A stretch of 64,000 nucleotides of DNA from Leptothrix discophora (lineage in GTDB: Bacteria > Pseudomonadota > Gammaproteobacteria > Burkholderiales > Burkholderiaceae_C), in NCBI RefSeq assembly GCF_030705305.1, contig NZ_JAUZEE010000004.1:186001-250000 (forward strand). Reading direction: 5' to 3'. Positions 23,183 through 32,623 of this stretch are shown in pieces (the stretch's first letter is position 1; every line of letters starts with the position of its first letter). Below the pieces are notes generated by a model. It saw nothing but the letters and a program-made list of their open reading frames with translations. It searched no databases and had not been told where the DNA came from. Made by a program: the position numbers and the translations under genes.

Positions 23183-24439
23183 TCAGCGGCGTTGCCAGAC
23201 GGCCGCGAAGAAGCCGTCGGTGCCGTGGCGATGCGGCCACAGGCGCAGGTGGCCGGCGTCGGTCAGCTCGGTCGCGTTGGCCACGCCCTGACGGGCCAGC
23301 ACCTCGGCCACATCGACCGGCACGAAGTCCGGGTGGGCAGCCGCGAACGCGTCGGCGATCTCCTCGTTCTCGGCCCGCAGCAGGCTGCAGGTGGCGTAGA
23401 CCAGCCGGCCGCCCGACTTCACCAGCCGCGCCGCGCTGGCGAGGATGGCGCCCTGCTTGGCGGTCATCTCGGCGATGGCCTCGGGGCTCTGGCGCCATTT
23501 CAGGTCGGGATTGCGGCGCAGCGTGCCCAGGCCGGAACACGGCGCATCGACCAGCACGCGGTCGATCTTGCCGGCCAGGCGCTTGACGCGCTCGTCGCGC
23601 TCGTGGGCGATGCCGGCCGGGTACACGTTGGACAGGCCGCTGCGCGCCAGCCGCGGCTTGAGCGCCGCGAGCCGGTGGGCCGAGACGTCGAAGGCGTAGA
23701 GGCGGCCGGTGTTGCGCATCATCGCGCCCAGCGCCAGCGTCTTGCCGCCGGCACCGGCGCAGAAGTCCACCACCATCTCGCCGCGCTTGGCCTCGGTCAG
23801 CAGCGCGAGCAGCTGGCTGCCCTCGTCCTGCACCTCCATGTCGCCGCGCAGGAAGGCGTTGCTGCGGTTCAGCGGCGGCTTGCCCAGCGCGCGCAGGCCC
23901 CAGGGCGACCAGGGCGTCGGCGTGGTGTGGATGCCTTCCTCGGCCAGCGCGGCCTGGGCCAGTTCACGCTTGGACTTCAGCAGGTTGACGCGCAGGTCCA
24001 GGCCGGCCGGCTGGCGCAGGCTCTCGACCAGCGGCCAGAAGCTGTCACCGACCTGGGCCTTGAGAGGCTCGGCCAGCCACTCGGGCAGGTTGTGGCGCAG
24101 GTTGTCGGGCTGCTTGTCGAGGCTCAGCAGGCGGGCCGTCGTCAGCCACTTCAGTTCCTCGGGCGTGGCCGCCGCTCGGAGGAAGGCTTCGGTGCCCTGC
24201 CAGGCCAGCAGGCTCAGGCGACGTTCGAGCGAGCCCTTGCCCGACTTGGCCAGGTACTGCAGCCGGATCTTGTCGCGCAGCACCGAATAGACCGTCTCGG
24301 CCAGCGCATGGCGCTCGCGCATGCCGAGCGCCTTCTCGCGCCGGAAGAAGGACGAGACGACCGAGTCGGCTGGCTGGCTGAAGCGCAGCACCTCGTGGAG
24401 CAGTTCGTCGCAGAGCGCGAACAGGGCTTTGGGATTCAT
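23183..24439 (-). CDS. rsmB: 16S rRNA (cytosine-C5)-methyltransferase RsmB
   Basis: A 418-residue RsmB/Sun protein that methylates C967 of 16S rRNA. An N-terminal NusB-like RNA-binding domain (about 1-140) precedes a Rossmann methyltransferase domain with VVDFCAGAGGKTLALG, the DAPCSGLGTLRRNP catalytic-Cys motif and YATCSLLRAENEE carrying the second cysteine. The ATG at 24439 overlaps the purN stop by four bases (ATGA), so the two genes are translationally coupled. Confidence 0.95.
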   Translation of the reverse strand: MNPKALFALCDELLHEVLRFSQPADSVVSSFFRREKALGMRERHALAETVYSVLRDKIRLQYLAKSGKGSLERRLSLLAWQGTEAFLRAAATPEELKWLTTARLLSLDKQPDNLRHNLPEWLAEPLKAQVGDSFWPLVESLRQPAGLDLRVNLLKSKRELAQAALAEEGIHTTPTPWSPWGLRALGKPPLNRSNAFLRGDMEVQDEGSQLLALLTEAKRGEMVVDFCAGAGGKTLALGAMMRNTGRLYAFDVSAHRLAALKPRLARSGLSNVYPAGIAHERDERVKRLAGKIDRVLVDAPCSGLGTLRRNPDLKWRQSPEAIAEMTAKQGAILASAARLVKSGGRLVYATCSLLRAENEEIADAFAAAHPDFVPVDVAEVLARQGVANATELTDAGHLRLWPHRHGTDGFFAAVWQRR

Positions 24440-25092
24440 GTCGTGTCCTTGCCGCCGGCCATGTCGGCCAGCAGGTGTTGTGCGGCGGCGCCGGTGTGGC
24501 GCACGCGCAGGCCTTGCAGCGCCAGCTCGTCGTTCACGAACCAGCGCACCGCCATCGGGTAGAGGCGATGTTCCTGGACCAGCACGCGCCGGGCCAGCGT
24601 GTCGGCGTCGTCACCGTCCAGCACCGGCACGACCGCCTGCGCGACGATCGGGCCGTGGTCCAGCTCTGCGGTGACGAAATGGACCGTCGCGCCGGCCACG
24701 CGACAGCCCGCGTCGATCGCGCGCCGGTGCGTGTGCAGGCCGGAGAAGGCCGGCAGCAGCGACGGGTGGATGTTGATCATGCGGCCCTCGTAGCGCGCCA
24801 CGAAGGCCGGCGTGAGGATGCGCATGAAGCCGGCCAGCACGACCAGGTCGGGCTGCTGGCGGTCGATCTCGGCGGCCAGCGCGGCGTCGAAGGCGGCCCG
24901 GTCGGCATGCGCGCGGTGGTCCAGCCCGACCGCCTCGATGCCCTGTTCACGGGCCCAGGCCAGCCCGGCGGCCTCGGGCTGGTTGCTCAGCACCGCGACG
25001 ATCCGGGCCGGCCAGGCCTCGGCCAGGCAGGCGTGGTGGATCGCCTGGAGGTTCGAGCCGGTGCCGGAAATCAGGACGACGATGCGTTTCAT
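24436..25092 (-). CDS. purN: Phosphoribosylglycinamide formyltransferase PurN
   Basis: A 218-residue folate-dependent GAR transformylase of purine synthesis. Evidence: [11 protein letters not shown] at the N terminus (phosphate-binding), [11 protein letters not shown] with the catalytic Asn and His, and [10 protein letters not shown] with the catalytic Asp. The start giving [10 protein letters not shown] is chosen; the longer open frame upstream runs into the intergenic region shared with trpS. First gene of a purN-rsmB pair. Confidence 0.96.
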   Translation of the reverse strand: MKRIVVLISGTGSNLQAIHHACLAEAWPARIVAVLSNQPEAAGLAWAREQGIEAVGLDHRAHADRAAFDAALAAEIDRQQPDLVVLAGFMRILTPAFVARYEGRMINIHPSLLPAFSGLHTHRRAIDAGCRVAGATVHFVTAELDHGPIVAQAVVPVLDGDDADTLARRVLVQEHRLYPMAVRWFVNDELALQGLRVRHTGAAAQHLLADMAGGKDTT

Positions 25093-25150
25093 GAGGGGGG
25101 CGAGTGTAGCGAGCAGCGCCCCGCGCCCCGGGGGCCATCGGGTCGGCTGC

Positions 25151-25156
25151 CTACAA
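25151..25156 (+). promoter_or_regulatory. Candidate -10 element for trpS
   Basis: TACAAT lies 100 bp before the trpS ATG in the divergent purN/trpS gap. No good -35 hexamer is visible at 16-18 bp, so this is a weak call. Confidence 0.3.
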
Positions 25157-25255
25157 TCCGCCCTCCCCGCGACAGGCCCGATCAGCACGGGCCTGCCGGC
25201 CGAACCCGCGCCGCGCATGCCGACCGCCCATCCAGCAGAAAACGACTCCGCCACC

Positions 25256-26593
25256 ATGTCCACCCGCGTCCTCACCGGCATCACCACCACCGGCACCCCG
25301 CACCTGGGCAACTACGTCGGCGCGATCCGCCCGGCCATCGCCGCCAGCCGCGAGGCCGGTGTCGAGAGCTTCTTCTTCCTGGCCGACTACCACGCGCTGA
25401 TCAAGTGCGACGACCCGGCCCGCATCGAGCGCTCGCGGCTGGAAATCGCCGCTGCCTGGCTGGCTGCCGGCCTGGACCCGCAGCGCGTCACCTTCTACCG
25501 CCAGAGCGACATCCCCGAAATCCCCGAGCTGACCTGGCTGCTGACCTGCGTCACCGCCAAGGGCCAGATGAACCGGGCCCATGCCTACAAGGCCGCCGCC
25601 GACGCCAATGTCGCCGCCGGCGAGGACCTGGATGCCGGCATCACGATGGGCCTGTACAGCTACCCGATCCTGATGGCCGCCGACATCCTGATGTTCAACG
25701 CCCACCGCGTGCCGGTCGGCCGCGACCAGATCCAGCACATCGAGATGGCGCGCGACGTTGCCCAGCGCTTCAACCACCTGTTCGGCGCCGGGCGTGAGTT
25801 GTTCGTGCTGCCGCAGGCCGAGGTCGAGGAAGACGTCGCCACGCTGCCGGGCCTGGACGGCCGCAAGATGTCCAAGAGCTACGACAACACGATCCCGCTG
25901 TTCGACGGCGGCGCCAAGGCCTTGCGCGAGGCGGTCGCACGCATCGTCACCGACTCGCGCCTGCCCGGCGAGCCCAAGGAGCCCGAAGACACGGCGCTGG
26001 TGACGATCTTCGACGCCTTTGCCGATGCCGCCGAGCGGGCCGCCTTCCGCGACGCGCTGCGCGCCGGCCTGGCCTGGGGTGACGCCAAGCAGCGCCTGGT
26101 CGAGCAGATCGAGCGCAGTGTCGCGCCCATGCGCGAGCGCTACGAGACCCTGATCGCCCACCCCGAGCGCATCGAGGAGACGCTGCAGGCCGGCGCCGCC
26201 AAGGCGCGCGCCATCGCCCGGCCCCTGCTGGACGAGCTGCGCCATGCCGTCGGCCTGCGCCGCATGCAGCCGATCGCGACGGTGGCACCCGACGCCAAGG
26301 CTGCGGCCAAGGCCACCGCAGCCGCGCTGGCCCAGTTCAAGCAGTACCGTGAGGCGGATGGCCGCTTTCATTTCAAGCTGGTCGGTGCGGACGGCGAGGT
26401 GCTGATCCAGAGCGTGGGGCTGGCCGAAGGCCGCGAGGCCGGCCGCTGGGTGCAGCAGCTCAGGTCGGGCGAAGCCGGCGCGCTGGACACCGCACCGATC
26501 GAACGCGGCGAGCGCTACGACCGTGCGGCGGCGCTGGCGGCGATCGAGGCCATCGCCGCCGAGCTGGCCCGCCAGCAGGCTGCCAAGGGCTGA
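25256..26593 (+). CDS. trpS: Tryptophanyl-tRNA synthetase with extended C terminus
   Basis: A 445-residue class I synthetase charging tRNA-Trp. The HIGH-type motif is [12 protein letters not shown] near residue 15, the AIDQ-like segment [20 protein letters not shown] is present, and KMSKS is intact at about 203-207. After the usual end near residue 335 the protein continues about 100 residues, including [20 protein letters not shown], which resembles a DUF1508/YegP-type small beta domain. The ATG at 25256 is chosen because the N terminus [13 protein letters not shown] matches family length; the longer upstream frame is not coding. Divergent from purN. Confidence 0.95.
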   Translation: MSTRVLTGITTTGTPHLGNYVGAIRPAIAASREAGVESFFFLADYHALIKCDDPARIERSRLEIAAAWLAAGLDPQRVTFYRQSDIPEIPELTWLLTCVTAKGQMNRAHAYKAAADANVAAGEDLDAGITMGLYSYPILMAADILMFNAHRVPVGRDQIQHIEMARDVAQRFNHLFGAGRELFVLPQAEVEEDVATLPGLDGRKMSKSYDNTIPLFDGGAKALREAVARIVTDSRLPGEPKEPEDTALVTIFDAFADAAERAAFRDALRAGLAWGDAKQRLVEQIERSVAPMRERYETLIAHPERIEETLQAGAAKARAIARPLLDELRHAVGLRRMQPIATVAPDAKAAAKATAAALAQFKQYREADGRFHFKLVGADGEVLIQSVGLAEGREAGRWVQQLRSGEAGALDTAPIERGERYDRAAALAAIEAIAAELARQQAAKG

Positions 26594-26612
26594 GCGCCCT
26601 TCCCGCGCAACC

Positions 26613-27071
26613 ATGGCGACGATCCACCTGACCGACCTGGAAGCCGCCATCAACTGGTGGCGCGAGCGTCGGCCCACGCCCGACGGCGAGCCACTGTGCG
26701 ACGAGCTGTCCGCGCTGGCCGAGCTGTATGCGCTGCTGGTCTACCACCGCGAACGTGCCGTCGACGAGGCAGCGATGCCGCCGGCCGCGATGGGCGCCTG
26801 GCTGGCCTGGTATGCCACCACGCCCGATGCGCCCTGCATCGCGATCTGTTCGACCACCCAGGGCGACGCCGTCTGCAAGGGCTGCGGCCGGACCTGGGAC
26901 GAGGTCCGGCACTGGCCGGAGTTTGGCCCGGCGGCCAAGCGCGAGGTCTGGCACCGCATCACCGTCGACGGCACGGCCTGGCGCTTCAACCGCTATGCCG
27001 AGCGGGCCCGCGGCGGCAACGTCGAAGCCGGCAAGACGAAGGCCGCCCCGGACGGACCGGCAGCGGCCTGA
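26613..27071 (+). CDS. DUF3717 / DUF1289 domain protein
   Basis: A 152-residue cytoplasmic protein. The N terminus (IHLTDLEAAINWWRERRP) fits DUF3717. The centre (APCIAICSTTQGDAVCKGCGRTWDEVRHW) fits DUF1289, a short four-cysteine motif that probably binds a metal or Fe-S cluster. The function of both domains is unknown. It begins 19 bp after trpS and is probably cotranscribed; it converges with the response-regulator gene. Confidence 0.8.
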   Translation: MATIHLTDLEAAINWWRERRPTPDGEPLCDELSALAELYALLVYHRERAVDEAAMPPAAMGAWLAWYATTPDAPCIAICSTTQGDAVCKGCGRTWDEVRHWPEFGPAAKREVWHRITVDGTAWRFNRYAERARGGNVEAGKTKAAPDGPAAA

Positions 27072-27105
27072 ACGACACCGACGCGGCAGGGCCGCATCGG
27101 ACCGG

Positions 27106-27489
27106 TCAATCGGACGGGATCTTGGCGACCATCGCCTCGACTCGGTCGATCAGCTCCAGCGGGCTGAACGGCTTGACGAGGTAGGCGTCTGCGCCGGACT
27201 GTTCGCCCGCGCTGACGTCGCTGCTCTGCCCGCGCGCGGTCAGCATGACGACCAGCGTCGCGCGGAGGTCCGGGTCGGCCTTGATCGCCCGGCAGACCTG
27301 GAAGCCGTCGAGGCGGCCCGGCATCATGACGTCGAGCAGCATCAGGTGCGGACGCACCGAACGGGCGAGTTCAAGGCCGGATTCGCCGTCGGCGGCCTCG
27401 TGCAGGTCGAAATCGCTGAACTCCAGCGTCATGCGGATCAGCTTGCGGATGTCCGCCTGGTCTTCAACGATAAGGATGCGGTGGGTCAT
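27106..27489 (-). CDS. CheY-like single-domain response regulator
   Basis: A 127-residue stand-alone receiver. The acidic pair is in ILIVEDQAD, the phospho-acceptor Asp in LMLLDVMMPG (near residue 53), the Thr in VMLTARG and the Lys in YLVKPFSP, so all switch residues are present. No output domain, and no histidine kinase nearby. It converges with the DUF1289 gene. Confidence 0.9.
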   Translation of the reverse strand: MTHRILIVEDQADIRKLIRMTLEFSDFDLHEAADGESGLELARSVRPHLMLLDVMMPGRLDGFQVCRAIKADPDLRATLVVMLTARGQSSDVSAGEQSGADAYLVKPFSPLELIDRVEAMVAKIPSD

Positions 27490-27623
27490 GACGGAACTGA
27501 CCTGTTCTGTTGGGGAGCGCGGCGCATCGTCACGCTTGGGATTCGCCTGAGCCCACTGTAACGGCAGGCGCTGCGCCGGTCATCAGCGCAGCCGCTTACC
27601 TGACTGGGTGGCTTGCCTGGCCG

Positions 27624-28271
27624 TCAGGCCTGGAGGTCGCGGTGGGGCGAACGGCCGAGTCGGGCCAGTTCGCTTTCGGCCCAGCTGCGCACGGCCATGC
27701 CGGGCACCGGCTGGTGCATCACGCGGACCCGGTCGGGCAGACCGCCGCGTTCGGCGATCTGCTGCGGCGACTGGGCGGTGATCGCCAGCACGCGCAGGTT
27801 CGAGTAGTCGTGCAGGCCGGCCAGCGTCAGCAGCATCGCGTAGCCGTCGATGTCGGGCATCGACAGGTCGGTGATGAGCAGATCTGGCGTTTTTCGTCCG
27901 AGCTGCAGTAACCCGGTGTAACCATTGTTAGCGCCACGCAGCGTGATGCTGCCGTACAGCGGCTGCAGCGCTTCCTGCCAGACCTGCAGCTGGTCGACGC
28001 TGGCGGCGACGAGCAGCACGTCCAGGGGCGCCATCGCGGGCTGCAGCATCTGGGTGGTCTGGGCGGCGGCGCGCAGGCCGCTGCGCTGGGCCAGGGCCTC
28101 GACGGCCGACAGGCGGATGCGACGGTGTCCGCCCGGCGTACGCCCGGCAGGCAGGGTGCCGGCTTCGACCCAGAGCTGGACCGTGCGCAGCGACACGCCC
28201 AGACGCATCGCCGCTTCGCGGGTCGTCAACAGGGGGTCGAGGGGGTCGGGAGCAAAATGCGGACGGGACAT
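27624..28271 (-). CDS. Excisionase/MerR-type HTH protein fused to an atypical receiver
   Basis: A 215-residue regulator. An N-terminal helix-turn-helix of the excisionase/MerR type (LTTREAAMRLGVSLRTVQLWVEAG, then GGHRRIRLSAVEAL) is joined to a C-terminal receiver-like domain. The receiver keeps the phospho-Asp region LLITDLSMPDIDG and LAITAQS, but the beta-1 acidic pair is replaced (VLLVAAS) and the beta-5 Lys position reads MHQPV, so it may not be phosphorylated normally. The ATG at 28271 has GAGGA eight bases upstream and is preferred over a TTG at 28316. DNA target unknown. Confidence 0.8.
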   Translation of the reverse strand: MSRPHFAPDPLDPLLTTREAAMRLGVSLRTVQLWVEAGTLPAGRTPGGHRRIRLSAVEALAQRSGLRAAAQTTQMLQPAMAPLDVLLVAASVDQLQVWQEALQPLYGSITLRGANNGYTGLLQLGRKTPDLLITDLSMPDIDGYAMLLTLAGLHDYSNLRVLAITAQSPQQIAERGGLPDRVRVMHQPVPGMAVRSWAESELARLGRSPHRDLQA

Positions 28272-28509
28272 GACGGGGGTCCTCAAGGAGGTGGCGGGCA
28301 GGCTCAGGACGTTCAAGATCGCGTGACTCCGGTGCTTGATCAGAAGTGCGAGTTCTTGTGTCTTCGGCTGCCGTGTCCCTGAACTGAAGTGCCTAGTTTA
28401 CAAAATGTGACATTCACCACAACCTGAGCACGAAATCTGCAGTTCAGCGGGTGGCCCGTGCCCATCCTCCAACGTTCGACCCCCCGCTGCCAGCCGACCG
28501 GAAGATCCG

Positions 28510-29085
28510 ATGAGCAAGGCCTTCACGAAAGAATCCGACGACGCCGATGACGACGAGCAGGCCGGTGGTCTGCCGCCGTTGCCGGCGGGGACGCGCAACT
28601 ACCTGACACCGCCCGGATATCGGCGCCTGCGCGAGGAACTGTTGAGCCTGATCGACGTCGAGCGCCCGCGCGTCGTCGAAGTCGTGTCATGGGCCGCGAA
28701 GAACGGCGACCGCTCGGAGAACGGCGACTACCTGTACGGCAAGAAGCGCCTGCGCGAGATCGACCGGCGGATCCGCTTCCTGACCAAGCGGCTGGACATC
28801 GCCGAGGTGGTCGACCCGTCGGCGCACCACGGCAGCGACCAGGTCTTCTTCGGCGCGACCGTGACCTACGCCGCCGCCGACGGCAGCGAACGCACGATCA
28901 CGATCAAGGGCATCGACGAGGCCGACAACCTGGCCGGCGACGTCAGCTGGGTCTCGCCGATCGCCCGCGCGCTGATCAAGTCGCGCGAGGGCGACGAGGT
29001 CACGCTGATGACCCCGGGCGGGCTGACGAAGCTGGAGGTGGTGGAGGTGCGCTACCCGGCACCCGGCGAGGACGGCGCCCGCTGA
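28510..29085 (+). CDS. greB: Transcription elongation factor GreB
   Basis: A 191-residue Gre factor that rescues backtracked RNA polymerase by stimulating transcript cleavage. YLTPPGYRRLREELLSLIDVERP starts the coiled coil, NGDRSENGDYLYGKKRLREID carries the acidic tip and is GreB-like, and the C-terminal FKBP-like domain includes GDEVTLMTPGG. An acidic N-terminal extension (about 30 residues) is longer than in E. coli GreB. The 238-bp gap before it (28272-28509) has no gene; GTTTACAAAATGTGACA near 28394 is the AT-richest segment and may hold a promoter. Confidence 0.94.
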   Translation: MSKAFTKESDDADDDEQAGGLPPLPAGTRNYLTPPGYRRLREELLSLIDVERPRVVEVVSWAAKNGDRSENGDYLYGKKRLREIDRRIRFLTKRLDIAEVVDPSAHHGSDQVFFGATVTYAAADGSERTITIKGIDEADNLAGDVSWVSPIARALIKSREGDEVTLMTPGGLTKLEVVEVRYPAPGEDGAR

Positions 29086-29110
29086 GCCAGGGCGGCTGGG
29101 CGCCAACCGA

Positions 29111-31450
29111 TCAGCTCTTGATCCGGGCGACCTTCTCGACCACCGGCGCGCGGCGCACCACGCGCAGCACGTCGGCGAGGTGCTGGCGGTCTCGCACCGC
29201 GAGCAGCAGGCGCAACTCGGAGGTTTCACCCGACTGCGCCGGGTCCATCTCGATGTGGGCGATGTCGGCCTCGGCCCGGCTGACCGCCTGGGCCACCTCG
29301 GCCAGCACGCCCTTGCCGTTGTTGACCAGCACGGCCACGGCGCTCTGGAACATCCGCTTCGGCTGCTCGGACCACTCGACCGCGAGCCAGCGCTCGGGAT
29401 CGCGCTCGAACAGCTTGCGGCCGACCGCGCAGTCGGCGGTGTGCACCGTCAGGCCCTCGCCGCGGCCGAGGTAGCCGACGATGTCGTCGCCCGGGATCGG
29501 GTGGCAGCAGGCGCCGAGCTGGACGGTGGCGTTCTCGCTGCCGTCGATCACGACGGTGCCCTGCGACGGCGCGTCGCTGTCGGACGCATAGCGGCCCAGG
29601 CTGAGCGTGACCGCATCGGGCCGCCGGCCGGCCTCGGCCATCTGGCTGGCCAGCCGCTTGGCGACGATGGTCGCGATCTTGCGGCCCAGGCCGATGTCGA
29701 CCAGCAGCTCGCGGCGATGCCGGTTGCCGCTCCAGCGCACCAGCGACTGCCACAGCGCCGCATCGGCATCCGAGGCGTCGTCGCCCTGCGAGGGCATCTG
29801 CAGGCCCTCGGCCCGCAGCGCCTGGGCCAGCAGCTTGTGGCCGAGCTCGTAGGACTCGTCGGCCTCCATGTTCTTGAGGAAGTGGCGGATCTTGGAACGC
29901 GCCTTGCCGGTGCGCACGAAGTTCAGCCAGGCCGGGTTCGGCCGGGCGGAGGCGGCGGTGACGATCTCGACCACGTCGCCCGAACGCAGTTCGGTGCGCA
30001 GCGCGACGGCCTCGCCGTTGACCTTGGCCGCGACGCAGTGGTCGCCCACGCGTGAGTGGATCGCGTAGGCGAAGTCGATCGCGGTGGCACCGCGCGGCAG
30101 CGCCAGGATCTTGCTCTTGGGGGTGAAGACGTAGACCGACTCGGGGAAGAGGTCGATCTTGACGTGTTCGAGGAACTCGGCCGAGTCGCGCGTCTCGCTC
30201 TGGATGTCGATCAGCGACTGCAGCCACATCGTGCCGAGGTTCTCCGCCTCGGGCATGTCGGTGCCCGACTTGACCTTATAGATCCAGTGCGCCGCGACGC
30301 CGGCCTCGGCCACCGCGTGCATGGTCTCGGTGCGGATCTGGAACTCGACCGCCGTGCCGACCGGGCTGACCACGGTCGTGTGCAGGCTCTTGTAGCCGTT
30401 GGCCTTGGGGATCGCGATGTAGTCCTTGAAGCGCCCCGGCACCGGCTTGAAGAGCTGGTGCAGCACGCCCAGCGCGAGGTAGCACTCGGGCAAGGTCGCC
30501 ACGACGATGCGGAAACCGAAGATGTCGCTGACCTGGGCAAAGCTCAGGTGCTTCTCCTGCATCTTCGAGTAGATCGAGTGGATGGTCTTCTCGCGGCCGT
30601 AGACCTGCGCCGGCACCGTCGCCTGGCTCATCGCGTCCTCGACCTCCTGGCGCACCCGGTCGACCACGTCCCGGCGGTTGCCGCGAGCCTTGGCCACGGC
30701 CTTGGACAGCACGCCGTGGCGCCACGGCCGCAGGTACTGGAAGGACAGCTCCTGCAGCTCGCGGTAGGTCTGGTTCAGGCCGAGACGGTGGGCGATCGGC
30801 GCGTAGATCTCGAGCGTCTCGCGGGCGATGCGGCCACGCTTGGTGGCCGCCATCGAGTCCATCGTCCGCATGTTGTGCAAGCGGTCGGCGAGCTTGATGA
30901 GGATGACGCGCAGGTCGCGCGCCATGGCCAGCAGCATCTTGCGGAACGACTCGGCCTGGGACTCTTCCCGGGTCGAGAACTGCAGCTTGTCGAGCTTGGT
31001 CAGACCATCGACCAGTTCGGCGGTCTGGGCGCCGAAGCGTTCGACCAACTCGGTCTTGGTGATGCCGCAGTCCTCCATCGCGTCGTGCATCAGCGCGGCC
31101 ATAATGGCCTGCGCATCGAGCCGCCAGTCGGCACACAGGCCGGCCACCGCGATGGGGTGGGTGATGTAGGGCTCGCCACTGGCGCGGAACTGGCCGAGGT
31201 GGGCCTCGTCGGCGAAGCGGTAGGCCTCGCGCACGCGCTTGAGGTCGGCGGCGTCGAGGTAGTCGAGCTTGTCGGTCAGCGAGGCGAACGAAGATGCGCT
31301 GACACCGTGCGCGCCGGGCGTCGGTCCGCGCACCGGTACCGCCAGGACCGTGTCACCCTGTTCGTCGTCGGGCGCATGGCGAGCCGCACCACGTCCAACC
31401 CAGGGGGTGAAGAACACACGTCGCAGGACATCGGCAGCACGAGACACCAT
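29111..31450 (-). CDS. spoT: Bifunctional (p)ppGpp synthetase/hydrolase SpoT
   Basis: A 779-residue long RSH enzyme controlling the stringent response. The HD hydrolase domain is intact (THPIAVAG, HDAMED near residue 122, KLADRLHNMRTM). The synthetase domain carries DYIAIPKANGYKSLHTTVV. TGS (VFTPKSKILALPRGATAIDFAYAIH) and C-terminal ACT domains follow. The intact HD motif argues for SpoT rather than RelA. About 50 extra N-terminal residues precede the conserved start; a downstream start is possible. Downstream of rpoZ, but a strong terminator lies between them. Confidence 0.95.
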   Translation of the reverse strand: MVSRAADVLRRVFFTPWVGRGAARHAPDDEQGDTVLAVPVRGPTPGAHGVSASSFASLTDKLDYLDAADLKRVREAYRFADEAHLGQFRASGEPYITHPIAVAGLCADWRLDAQAIMAALMHDAMEDCGITKTELVERFGAQTAELVDGLTKLDKLQFSTREESQAESFRKMLLAMARDLRVILIKLADRLHNMRTMDSMAATKRGRIARETLEIYAPIAHRLGLNQTYRELQELSFQYLRPWRHGVLSKAVAKARGNRRDVVDRVRQEVEDAMSQATVPAQVYGREKTIHSIYSKMQEKHLSFAQVSDIFGFRIVVATLPECYLALGVLHQLFKPVPGRFKDYIAIPKANGYKSLHTTVVSPVGTAVEFQIRTETMHAVAEAGVAAHWIYKVKSGTDMPEAENLGTMWLQSLIDIQSETRDSAEFLEHVKIDLFPESVYVFTPKSKILALPRGATAIDFAYAIHSRVGDHCVAAKVNGEAVALRTELRSGDVVEIVTAASARPNPAWLNFVRTGKARSKIRHFLKNMEADESYELGHKLLAQALRAEGLQMPSQGDDASDADAALWQSLVRWSGNRHRRELLVDIGLGRKIATIVAKRLASQMAEAGRRPDAVTLSLGRYASDSDAPSQGTVVIDGSENATVQLGACCHPIPGDDIVGYLGRGEGLTVHTADCAVGRKLFERDPERWLAVEWSEQPKRMFQSAVAVLVNNGKGVLAEVAQAVSRAEADIAHIEMDPAQSGETSELRLLLAVRDRQHLADVLRVVRRAPVVEKVARIKS

Positions 31451-31595
31451 GCTGTCACTCTACCTTGCCTGGCCGGAAACTGGCACGCTCGCGGGTTTGG
31501 TTGCACCGCCCGGGTGCGCGGTCCCGAACCAGGGCTGGCGCGAAAATCGTGCAGCGCGGGTGACGAAGGCCGAAGGGTCGGCCTCGAAACGAAAA

Positions 31596-31620
31596 AACCG
31601 GCGCGAAGCCGGTTCTTTTT
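31596..31620 (-). terminator. Rho-independent terminator after rpoZ
   Basis: AACCGGC, loop of five, GCCGGTT. On the minus strand the stem is followed by TTTTC, and on the plus strand by CTTTTT, so it can work both ways. It separates rpoZ from spoT. Confidence 0.85.
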
Positions 31621-31663
31621 GGGGGGTCCGACGCGCCGTCGGGCGGCTCGTCGTTCAAGGCTT

Positions 31664-31723
31664 GCTGGCGTCGGTCAGCCGAGGCTGGCGTCGATCATCC
31701 AGGGCTGAGGTCGATCAGCCCGG
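31664..31723. repeat. Three 20-bp tandem repeats spanning the rpoZ stop codon
   Basis: Units at 31664-31683, 31684-31703 and 31704-31723 share the pattern GCTG-GTCG-TCA-CC with 3-6 differences each. The rpoZ stop codon lies inside the third unit, so the last codons and 3' UTR of rpoZ appear triplicated. Confidence 0.7.
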
Positions 31724-31918
31724 CACCTTGCGCAGCATCTCGAGGCCGACCTCACCGGCGGCGATCTCGCGCAGAGCGGTCACGCCCGGCTTGTTCTTGG
31801 TCTCGACCTTCGGCGCGTGACCCTGGCTCAGCATGCGGGCGCGGTAGGTCGCGGCAAGCACCAGCTGGAAGCGGTTCGGGATCTTGTTCAGGCAGTCTTC
31901 GACGGTGATGCGGGCCAT
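31715..31918 (-). CDS. rpoZ: RNA polymerase omega subunit RpoZ
   Basis: A 67-residue omega subunit that assists RNA polymerase assembly. The sequence [20 protein letters not shown] and the [16 protein letters not shown] segment are diagnostic; 67 residues is the usual Burkholderiales length. The ATG at 31918 is chosen over an upstream in-frame ATG at 31939. It follows gmk by 58 bp on the same strand, and 3' repeats and a terminator follow. Confidence 0.96.
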   Translation of the reverse strand: MARITVEDCLNKIPNRFQLVLAATYRARMLSQGHAPKVETKNKPGVTALREIAAGEVGLEMLRKVPG

Positions 31919-31976
31919 GTGATTTCCATCCAGCGGCATGAGGAGCCAGCCCGTCGGGCTGCCTCCTGTGGCGGCG

Positions 31977-32597
31977 TCAGTTCAGTTGAAGGGCGTCGAA
32001 GACAGCCGACCGGCTGCGACGCTGAGCCGCCCATTTTAGCCGCTGCGCGTGAACGATGGCCTTCAGGTCGAACAGGGCGGTCTCGAACAAGGCATTGACC
32101 ACGATGTAGTCGAAGTGCCTGGCCTGCGCCACCTCGTGCCGCGCGTTGACCATGCGCTGCTCGATCACCTCACCGGCGTCCTCGCCACGGCGCAGCAGGC
32201 GCTGTCGCAGCTCGTCCCAGGACGGCGGCAGGATGAAGATGAGCACCGCCATCGGGAAGATCTGCTTGATCTGCAGGGCGCCCTGGTAGTCGATCTCCAG
32301 CACCACGTCCTCGCCATGGCTCAGGCGGGCTTCCATCGCGGCGCGCGAGGTGCCGTAGAGGTTGCCGTGGACCTCGGCCCACTCGAAGAAGTCGCCCCGG
32401 TCGATCATGGCGCGGAACTCGTCCGGGCCGATGAACCAGTACTCGCGGCCGTGGCGCTCCTGGCCGCGCGGCGCGCGGGTGGTGTGCGAGACCGACACCA
32501 TCAGGCGCGAATCCAGCTCCAGAAGCGCCTTGACCAGGCTGGACTTCCCGGCCCCGGAAGGCGCCGCGACGACATAGAGGTTGCCGGGGTATTCCAT
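31977..32597 (-). CDS. gmk: Guanylate kinase
   Basis: A 206-residue GMP kinase (GMP + ATP to GDP + ADP). P-loop [10 protein letters not shown] near residue 12, the GMP-binding [11 protein letters not shown] and GREYWFI segments, and [12 protein letters not shown] are all typical. The ATG at 32597 gives [10 protein letters not shown], the family-length start; a GTG further upstream would add about ten residues. Central gene of yicC-gmk-rpoZ. Confidence 0.96.
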   Translation of the reverse strand: MEYPGNLYVVAAPSGAGKSSLVKALLELDSRLMVSVSHTTRAPRGQERHGREYWFIGPDEFRAMIDRGDFFEWAEVHGNLYGTSRAAMEARLSHGEDVVLEIDYQGALQIKQIFPMAVLIFILPPSWDELRQRLLRRGEDAGEVIEQRMVNARHEVAQARHFDYIVVNALFETALFDLKAIVHAQRLKWAAQRRSRSAVFDALQLN

Positions 32598-32623
32598 CTC
32601 TGTGTGCTTCTCCGTGTCCGTCG

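Noticed and set aside
25093-25255. A possible T-box or other riboswitch before trpS
   Set aside because: The 163-bp leader shows no T-box sequence or Trp-rich leader peptide, and T-boxes are not expected in betaproteobacteria.
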